Assembly (NCBI GenBank): GCA_002490995.1
Contig: DKVC01000226.1
Coordinates: 1 to 9,374, forward strand
Direction of reading: 5' to 3'
Source: Lachnospiraceae bacterium UBA7188
GTDB lineage: Bacteria > Bacillota > Clostridia > Lachnospirales > Lachnospiraceae
DNA: 9,374 nt
Position numbers and translations under genes: made by a program. The notes under the pieces were generated by a model, which was not told the DNA's origin, ran no database searches, and was given only the letters and a program-made list of their open reading frames with translations. This document shows positions 3,977 to 9,374 of this stretch, one piece after another (position 1 is the stretch's first letter; each line of letters begins with the position of its first letter).

Positions 3977-6268
3977 CTATCTCTCATCCAGATACAACTG
4001 CACCCGGTTCTGTGTTATCTTTGCCACCTCTTCCGCCGTTTTATTTCCGTCAAACAGATAAGCCGCTTCCTCTTCCATAATTTCCAGAATCACCTGCTCC
4101 GAATTTGTTTCCGGTCTGGCACATTCCAGCAGGGAATAGAACAGATCCACTTCCTCCTGGGTAACCCAGCGGAAATTCACCAGACTTCCGTTCCGATAAA
4201 TGCCTCCCAGATTGTCTTCATTCCCTCCTGCTTCCCCTGTCACCTCCTTCAGCGCCTGTTCAAAAGCATCCTTCCTGGCTGGCAGGGACGCCCAAAACTG
4301 CGAATAATTCTTATTCCGTTCCTGCGAATAATACCATTCCATAAACCTCCAGGCACATTCTTTCTCAGAAGACGCAGCTGTAATAGCATTGGCTCCGTTA
4401 CAAAAGATCAGGCAGTCAGGCGCCCTGTCGGAAGCGGGATAACCCACACAGGTATAGGGAGCCTTAAATGTAAAATCTATCATCTCCAGATCGGAAAAAC
4501 TGTATATGGTCTTCATGGAAAGCAGCGCCCTTCCGTCCTGCAGCCGCACGCCCGCCTCTTCCTCTTCATAATCTTCCACATAGCCGTCCGGCAGGGAATT
4601 GATGAAATTCAGAAAATCAATGTATTCTTCCGAATCCAGGTTCGCCTTCTTCCCCTCAGAATCCAGAAATTCTCCCAGCATATTGCGGACACACACCTTA
4701 AACAGATAATCGCTGGACATATTATCAAATACCATTTCCGCATCCGGATGGCTCCGGATAACGGTCTTTAAATCCTCTACATTCCATCCCATGGTCTCAC
4801 CCACAATGTCGGATCTGCCCGCGATTGTCCGCAGGATGAAGTATTCCGGTATGGCCATCAGTTGCCCCTGCCAGGTATAGACATCCAGTGCCTGGGAAAA
4901 GAAGTCCTCCCTTCCAAACTGATCGCTGTTCTCAAGGTAGGGCGACAGATCTTCAAAACATCCTGCCGAATACAGGCTTTCCGTATCTCTGAGAAAACCC
5001 AGTTCACAGAGATCCGGTCCTTTCCCTATGGAGAGGTCCAGTCTCAGCGCATCAATTGCTTCCTGATAACTCCTTCCGCCAATGGAATAATTCAGGATGC
5101 TTACGGTAAAATCTTCGCTCTGCCTGTTAAATTTCGCCACTCTTTCCACAAGCTCCGTGCCGGGAGAAACTGTCCCGAAGGTTATCATCTTCTGAATGGG
5201 ACATTCAGACAGCGGCGTGGGTGTCAGAACCGCCATCTCCGTGGTGTCCCTGCCATTGTTGCTGAACAGGAAGATGCGCCCGTCTTCCATCTCCCCTATC
5301 ACGTCCAGGTTGTAGGCATTGGGAACCTGGCTGTCCTGCAGGTCAAACAGAGGGGTATAGGAAGCCTCCTCACAGCTGTACTGATACACCGTGGTCTCAT
5401 CACAGAGCAGGAAATCCGCCTTTTCAGAGTATACAAGCGCCCGCATGGACTTCATGACAGGACAGGCGGCTTCCATATCCAGTCTGGCCTTCTCGAAATC
5501 AACCGGAATCAGTTGATCTGTATTATAATCATGCAGATACACTTTCCCGTTCCTGCTGCCGGCCGCCCTCAGGATATATTTCCCACTCAGGTCCACTGTC
5601 CCGGCAGACATTCCCTCTTCGTCAAAGAGCTGTGCCGTCTCCTGGCCCACCAGACAGCACCTCCCCTGGGAATCGGCAGCCATTTTCAGATTGATGATAT
5701 CCGTCTCCGTAAGCGGCAGTTCAGGATAATCCCTGGAAAAAATTTCGTTGCCGTCGGAATCCACCCTGCACAGACGGTAACTTTCACTGACGTCACCGAA
5801 TTCCTCCCAATTTCCCTCCCATATGCTCAGGAATGCAATGACGGAGCCATCTTCCAGGGGCACCGCCGTGTGAATCTGTCTCTTCCGGGCCTCATCCTCC
5901 ATCAATACCTTCTCTTCTCCGGTGTCAGGACTGCGGGCGATAAGCTGGCAGCCTCCTATGGAAATAAATTCACCCCGGTCCACGCTCGTCCTTTTCAGCA
6001 CATAAAAAGTGTCATTCGCAAAGCCGATACCGGAACTGCCGAATGCATCGTACTCTTCCGATGTATCCGTGAATTTGGGAAGATAACGCATATCCTTGTA
6101 AGCCATAAGCTGCTCTGTATCGGATTCGGCGCTTTGGGAGCTGTCAGCGCGCCCGGCAGTTTCATTGTCCTGCCCCCCTTTTCCGCAGCCGCCAAGTGAC
6201 AGGATACCGCCCAGCAGCGCCGCCGTAGCAAACATCCTTATCCTGATCTGTAACCTTCGCTGAAACAT
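3977..6268 (-). CDS. extracellular solute-binding lipoprotein with propeller-like N-terminal half
   Basis: A 763-residue secreted lipoprotein. It has a basic N-terminus, a hydrophobic stretch and a lipobox (SLGGC, Cys28), then a Ser/Asp/Glu-rich linker to about 55. Residues about 56-360 contain repeated strand-turn patterns such as PDTGEEK, LEDGSVIAFL, VDSDGNEIFS and MEDGRIFLFS, suggestive of a beta-propeller. Residues about 366-763 look like an ABC-type extracellular solute-binding protein: MITFGTVSPG, VAKFNRQSEDFTVSILNY, GPDLCEL, FEDLSPYLENS, and a tail ending AEEVAKITQNRVQLYL. No permease or ATPase is nearby, so transport is not implied. The start at 6268 is supported by AAAGGAGA 6 nt upstream. 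Its mature part is paralogous along its length to the extracellular region of the M56 protein at 6837-9374. The promoter carries two repeats placed as BlaI operators, so it is probably the regulated output. The ligand is unknown. Confidence 0.9.
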   Translation of the reverse strand: MFQRRLQIRIRMFATAALLGGILSLGGCGKGGQDNETAGRADSSQSAESDTEQLMAYKDMRYLPKFTDTSEEYDAFGSSGIGFANDTFYVLKRTSVDRGEFISIGGCQLIARSPDTGEEKVLMEDEARKRQIHTAVPLEDGSVIAFLSIWEGNWEEFGDVSESYRLCRVDSDGNEIFSRDYPELPLTETDIINLKMAADSQGRCCLVGQETAQLFDEEGMSAGTVDLSGKYILRAAGSRNGKVYLHDYNTDQLIPVDFEKARLDMEAACPVMKSMRALVYSEKADFLLCDETTVYQYSCEEASYTPLFDLQDSQVPNAYNLDVIGEMEDGRIFLFSNNGRDTTEMAVLTPTPLSECPIQKMITFGTVSPGTELVERVAKFNRQSEDFTVSILNYSIGGRSYQEAIDALRLDLSIGKGPDLCELGFLRDTESLYSAGCFEDLSPYLENSDQFGREDFFSQALDVYTWQGQLMAIPEYFILRTIAGRSDIVGETMGWNVEDLKTVIRSHPDAEMVFDNMSSDYLFKVCVRNMLGEFLDSEGKKANLDSEEYIDFLNFINSLPDGYVEDYEEEEAGVRLQDGRALLSMKTIYSFSDLEMIDFTFKAPYTCVGYPASDRAPDCLIFCNGANAITAASSEKECAWRFMEWYYSQERNKNYSQFWASLPARKDAFEQALKEVTGEAGGNEDNLGGIYRNGSLVNFRWVTQEEVDLFYSLLECARPETNSEQVILEIMEEEAAYLFDGNKTAEEVAKITQNRVQLYLDER

Positions 6269-6286
6269 TGATCTTCTCCTTTCATC

Positions 6287-6327
6287 TTAACAGTTTGTAG
6301 GCATTATTATATTAACATATTGTAGGC
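6287..6327 (-). promoter_or_regulatory. two 16-bp repeats, candidate BlaI-like operators
   Basis: On + the repeats read TTAACAGTTTGTAGGC (6287-6302) and TTAACATATTGTAGGC (6312-6327). They are identical except for two central bases and have a 25-bp period. On - each contains TACA, three bases, then TGT, resembling the TACA/TGTA half-sites of BlaI/MecI operators but with one extra central base. One repeat lies in the -35/-10 spacer and the other at the predicted start site of the lipoprotein gene. Confidence 0.6.
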
Positions 6328-6338
6328 TGTTGTGTCAA
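6309..6338 (-). promoter_or_regulatory. lipoprotein gene promoter
   Basis: A perfect TTGACA (6338-6333 on -) is followed after 18 bp by TAATAT (6314-6309) with an extended TG. A perfect TATAAT is also present at 6311-6306 but would give a 21-bp spacer. The start is predicted near 6302, leaving a leader of about 35 nt. I see no terminator between the repressor gene stop and this promoter. Confidence 0.7.
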
Positions 6339-6407
6339 GAGAAATTTGTAAATCATTGTCCAGTGCTATAAGCCAAATCTCCCACCCGGAAACATTTAGG
6401 AATTAAT

Positions 6408-6818
6408 TCAGGAATCTTCCCCGGAAGACTCCATCTCCTCCGCCCCGCGGCTCAGGCCGGCCCAATACTGCTCCACCTCCTGCATCGCGTCCGCCGACAG
6501 GACATCCTGCCGAAGCAGCGTGGCTACCAGATTTCTGACACTCCCGCCATATACCCTGTCGACAAAGCTGCAGGTCTGCAAAGTCTGGTATTCCTGTTCG
6601 GTTACCAGCGCAATATATTCGTTGCGATGCCCTATTTTGCGTATCTTCAGGTATTTCTTTTCTATCAGGCGGGAAAGCAGGGTGAGAACCGTGTTCTTTT
6701 TCCACGGATTGCTGTCCTTCTCCAGTTCCTCTATGACATGGGAATAGAGGGCTGTGCCTCCGTTTTTCCATATGATTTTCATCAGTACCAGTTCCGATTC
6801 CGAAATTTGCTGACGCAT
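6408..6818 (-). CDS. BlaI/MecI/CopY-family transcriptional repressor
   Basis: A 136-residue repressor of the BlaI/MecI/CopY (Penicillinase_R) family, usually 120-140 residues. The N-terminal winged helix opens with ISESELVLMKIIWKNG. The recognition region is KKNTVLTLLSRLIEKKYL (about 40-57) and the wing is IRKIGHRNEYIALVTEQEY. The C-terminal dimerisation helices begin near 84 (FVDRVYGGSVRNLVATLL). The start at 6818 has AAAGGAGA upstream. It lies 18 bp after the M56 gene, probably in one transcript, an order opposite to the common blaI-blaR1. In the staphylococcal proteins, cleavage occurs at an Asn-Phe bond near residue 101; the aligned position here appears to be Thr100-Leu101, so any cleavage specificity would differ. 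It probably represses the downstream lipoprotein gene and its own operon. The family call is strong; the targets are inferred. Confidence 0.93.
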   Translation of the reverse strand: MRQQISESELVLMKIIWKNGGTALYSHVIEELEKDSNPWKKNTVLTLLSRLIEKKYLKIRKIGHRNEYIALVTEQEYQTLQTCSFVDRVYGGSVRNLVATLLRQDVLSADAMQEVEQYWAGLSRGAEEMESSGEDS

Positions 6819-6836
6819 AATTGATCTCCTTTCCCG

Positions 6837-9374
6837 TCACCTTTCCTTAAGGTAAGCCTGAACCCTCTTCTGCGTGGCCTGTGCCGCTTCTTCCGCTGTC
6901 CTGCTTCCTTCAAACACTCCGGCGGCTTCCTCCTGCAGTATTTCCATGATCTTCCGCTCCGCAGCCTTCTCCGGCTTCGCGTTTTCTATCATGGTATAAA
7001 GCTGCTCCACCTCCCCGGAAACAGCCCCGTCATAAATGACTCTCGTTCCGTCTCCCAGAAATTTTGCCCGCACATACCCCTGATCGATCATCGCTTCCTC
7101 AATCTCCCATTCAAAGATATCCCGCCTGGACGGAAAACCTCTGTAAGGAAAGTAGGATTTCTCTTTCTCCTGGGCCGAACAGTTCCACTCCAGGAACTCC
7201 CACGCCCTTTCCTGATTCGTAGATCCGGCAGAAACGGCATAGGCGCCCCGTCCTCTGATATCACACGCAGCGGTCCCGTCCTGAGTGGGATAACCGATGC
7301 AGGTATATCCCTCCCTGAAAACACGGTTCAATTCCTGCAATGACGCAAGAGAACCAAGCTGCCTGAAAGAAAGCAGTGCTTTTCCTTCTTTCAGCCAGTC
7401 GTCCGCATAAGCCAGGCCCTCGCTTCCCTCCAGCTCATCCGGTAATCCTTCCAGGTAATTTAAGAGATCCACATACTCCGGCGAGTCAAAATCAGCCCTG
7501 TTTCTGTCAAAATCCACGAATTCACCCAATCTGCCCCCAATGCATACATCGAGCAGGCTTGTTTTGGAGCCCTCCGCAATCGCCAGGGCCTCCGGATGTT
7601 CCCGGACAACAGCCTTCAGCTCCTCCATATCCCAGCCCATCTTTTCTCCCAGAATGTCGGAGCTGCCCGCTATGGTATACAGTAAAAAATATTTCGGTAT
7701 GGCCAGCAGCTGTTCCTCATAAGTAAAAATATTCAGCGCCCCGGCAACGAAATCCTCTCTCCCATACTGCCAGCTGTTCTCCAGATATGGCGATAAATCC
7801 TCAAAATAACCGCCTGCCAGCAGCGCTTCCGAATCCTGAAAATAACCGATATAATCCAGCTGGCAGAGATCCGGCCCGTTCCCTGAGAGAATATCAAGCT
7901 CAAGCGCTGCCGCCGCCTCACGGACTTCCCTGCCGCCCACACAATAATTCAGGATACTGACACAGAAGTCTTCATTTTGCCTGTTAAACTCCGCCACATT
8001 TTCCAGCAGGCCTTCCTCCGGGTTCAAAACTCCGATTGTTATCGTTTCTTTCTCCGGACATTCAGTAAGGGGCACAGGCGTCAGAAGAACCCGCTCCGCA
8101 ATCCGCTTTTCCTCGTCCCTGACGAACAGGAAAATCCTTCCGTCCTCCATTTCCCCCATAGCCTCAATACCGGATGCATCGGAAATCCAGCTGTCCTGCA
8201 GATCAAATAAGGGAGCCAGTGCCCCACTCCCGCAGTCATATCGATAGACAGTAGTCTCATCACAGATAAGGGAGCCTCCGCTCTCCGTGGTTCCTGCCGC
8301 AGTATTCAGGGTAACCGGTAACCTGAAGGTTTCTGTCCCCATGCCCGGCGCGTCGAAATCAATCGGGACAAATTCATCGATTTTCCAGTCATGCGTGTAT
8401 ATTTTGCCATCTATGCTGTAGAGGAGAGCTGTCATATCCATTCCATCCAGCCCAATTTCCTTCAGGAGTTCTCCCTCTTCGCTGAAAAGTATCAGCTCAT
8501 CATGTGTCCTCAGGCAGCATCTGCCCCGGGCATCCGCAGCAAGCCTTACATAACGGTCCCCGCCGGAAAACGACAGATCCGGATGTTCCCTGGAGAAAAT
8601 CTCATTCCCCTCGGAATCTACCCTGTATAGCCGATATCCGGGATCCCCCACATCCTCGCCGCTCTTGAACAGCACCACAACCGATCCGTCCTTAAGCGGC
8701 ACGGCAGTCAGCATAATTTCCTCTGTACCGGTACAGTCCGCCAGTTCCTTCTCCTCACATGTATCAGGACGGTACGCCGTTATCTTACAGTCGGTAAGAT
8801 AATAAGCATTTGAACTGCCCTCACCCTGCATCATATAGAAAACACCGTTCACGAAGCCCAGTCCCCTGATTTTGTATGCGGCATACCGCGCTGTCAGATC
8901 CGTAATTTCCGGAAGATACCGGATATTCTTATAAGCCATCCTCTGCACAGTATCAGATACCACGGACAAATTCCCGTCTCCGCGGACAGTGCCGCCGGGC
9001 TGTGCATAGGCACCCAACGTGGCGGAACAGAGAAAAACAAACACCGTCAGCAGGGCGGTAAACATGGTTCCGGCCTTCGTCTTCTTCCGAAACTTCATGA
9101 TAGCCCCAAGCCTCTCCCTCAGCTCCTGCAGCCCCTCTGTCAGGGTAACGGAAACCAGGGAACCCCTGTACCTCCTCTCCGTACGCAGGAAGGACAGCAA
9201 CGTGTTTCCATAGGCAATCCGCCCTTCCCTGTCCATGCCGGCAGTCACAGCCTCATCACAGGCCAGCTCACAGGCTTTTCCGGTTTCCCTGGCCAGCCAG
9301 CCCACAAAAGGATTGAACCAGTGGATACAGCAGATGAGCTGGATAAACCATTTATAAAACATATCCCGCCGTTT
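6837..9374 (-). CDS. BlaR1-like M56 peptidase with solute-binding-protein-like sensor domain (5' partial)
   Basis: The frame is open to the window edge (residues KRRD precede the ATG at 9362), so the N-terminal membrane helices and the HEXXH zinc motif lie outside. The visible 845 residues begin late in an M56/BlaR1 peptidase domain: LICCIHWFNPFVGWLARE and ELACDEAV, the segment holding the third zinc ligand. The family's AYGNTLLSFL and ELRERLGAIMKFRKK follow, then a membrane helix (about 98-120 from that ATG). Beyond it, where BlaR1 has a penicillin-binding domain, there are about 700 residues paralogous to the lipoprotein at 3977-6268. These comprise a propeller-like part (about 141-435) and a solute-binding-protein-like part (about 440-841; ITIGVLNPEE, GPDLCQL, FEDLSPYLENS, EEAAQATQKRVQAYL). 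It should therefore bind a ligand outside the cell and signal through proteolysis to the adjacent BlaI-like repressor. The fold assignments are by eye; the fusion itself is continuous with no stop. Confidence 0.9.
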   Translation of the reverse strand, partial: KRRDMFYKWFIQLICCIHWFNPFVGWLARETGKACELACDEAVTAGMDREGRIAYGNTLLSFLRTERRYRGSLVSVTLTEGLQELRERLGAIMKFRKKTKAGTMFTALLTVFVFLCSATLGAYAQPGGTVRGDGNLSVVSDTVQRMAYKNIRYLPEITDLTARYAAYKIRGLGFVNGVFYMMQGEGSSNAYYLTDCKITAYRPDTCEEKELADCTGTEEIMLTAVPLKDGSVVVLFKSGEDVGDPGYRLYRVDSEGNEIFSREHPDLSFSGGDRYVRLAADARGRCCLRTHDELILFSEEGELLKEIGLDGMDMTALLYSIDGKIYTHDWKIDEFVPIDFDAPGMGTETFRLPVTLNTAAGTTESGGSLICDETTVYRYDCGSGALAPLFDLQDSWISDASGIEAMGEMEDGRIFLFVRDEEKRIAERVLLTPVPLTECPEKETITIGVLNPEEGLLENVAEFNRQNEDFCVSILNYCVGGREVREAAAALELDILSGNGPDLCQLDYIGYFQDSEALLAGGYFEDLSPYLENSWQYGREDFVAGALNIFTYEEQLLAIPKYFLLYTIAGSSDILGEKMGWDMEELKAVVREHPEALAIAEGSKTSLLDVCIGGRLGEFVDFDRNRADFDSPEYVDLLNYLEGLPDELEGSEGLAYADDWLKEGKALLSFRQLGSLASLQELNRVFREGYTCIGYPTQDGTAACDIRGRGAYAVSAGSTNQERAWEFLEWNCSAQEKEKSYFPYRGFPSRRDIFEWEIEEAMIDQGYVRAKFLGDGTRVIYDGAVSGEVEQLYTMIENAKPEKAAERKIMEILQEEAAGVFEGSRTAEEAAQATQKRVQAYLKER

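Noticed and set aside
4862..6199. 445-codon + strand frame opposite the lipoprotein gene
   Set aside because: It is the antisense shadow of the lipoprotein gene. No start signal or domain is visible.
3977..6268. Sugar ABC transporter operon
   Set aside because: Although the C-terminal half looks like an ABC binding protein, no permease or ATPase gene is present and the neighbours are regulatory, so a transport operon is not supported in this window.
6400..6409. GAATTAATTC palindrome at the end of the BlaI-like gene
   Set aside because: It is AT-rich, short and overlaps the stop codon, with no T-tract or promoter context; chance is likely.
6403..6840. 145-codon frame overlapping the BlaI-like gene
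   Set aside because: It is a frame-shifted shadow; the other frame gives a complete BlaI family protein with a good ribosome site.

Overview
The window looks like a chromosomal segment of a Gram-positive member of the Clostridia, most likely Lachnospiraceae. The reasons are AGGAGG-type ribosome binding sites, a lipobox-type secreted solute-binding protein, a BlaI/M56 pair, a TxpA/BsrG-like small hydrophobic peptide gene and moderate GC content. This is inferred from gene style; the species cannot be fixed from the window.

Layout. On the + strand, 1-765 is the 3' end of an AAA-ATPase-like gene with a C-terminal PD-(D/E)XK nuclease-type domain. A terminator-containing gap follows, and the next genes lie on the - strand. 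Read in their own direction these are a YqeY-like gene (3375-2938), an OmpR-type response regulator (2804-2133) and a HAMP histidine kinase (2046-964), closed by a clear terminator at 888-918. The yqeY promoter lies under a 12-bp-arm inverted repeat and is followed by a strongly structured leader.

At 3582-3934 there is a compact locus that reads as a type I toxin-antitoxin module. A 29-31 residue single-span peptide is encoded on +, and a short antisense RNA of about 100 nt is encoded on - across the 3' end of the toxin message. Each has its own 17-bp-spaced promoter. The two ends of the locus are inverted copies of each other, so the toxin mRNA can pair its 5' end with its own 3' end. The toxin Shine-Dalgarno sequence is the last of four alternating CCCTCC/GGAGGG strands.

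The right half (3977-9374, all -) is the most unusual part. A BlaR1-type M56 membrane peptidase, cut by the window edge, carries a roughly 700-residue extracellular region in place of a penicillin-binding sensor. That region is built like a secreted solute-binding lipoprotein: a propeller-like N-terminal half and an ABC-type binding-protein C-terminal half. A BlaI/MecI-type repressor gene follows 18 bp downstream. After that comes a lipoprotein gene whose mature part is a paralogue of the M56 protein's extracellular region. The lipoprotein promoter contains two 16-bp near-identical repeats 25 bp apart, one in the -35/-10 spacer and one at the start site, placed as repressor operators would be.

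The inferred logic parallels bla/mec regulation. A ligand is sensed by the binding-protein-like domain, the M56 peptidase is activated, the BlaI-like repressor is inactivated, and the paralogous lipoprotein is induced. The ligand and the output are unknown, and no ABC permease is present in the window.
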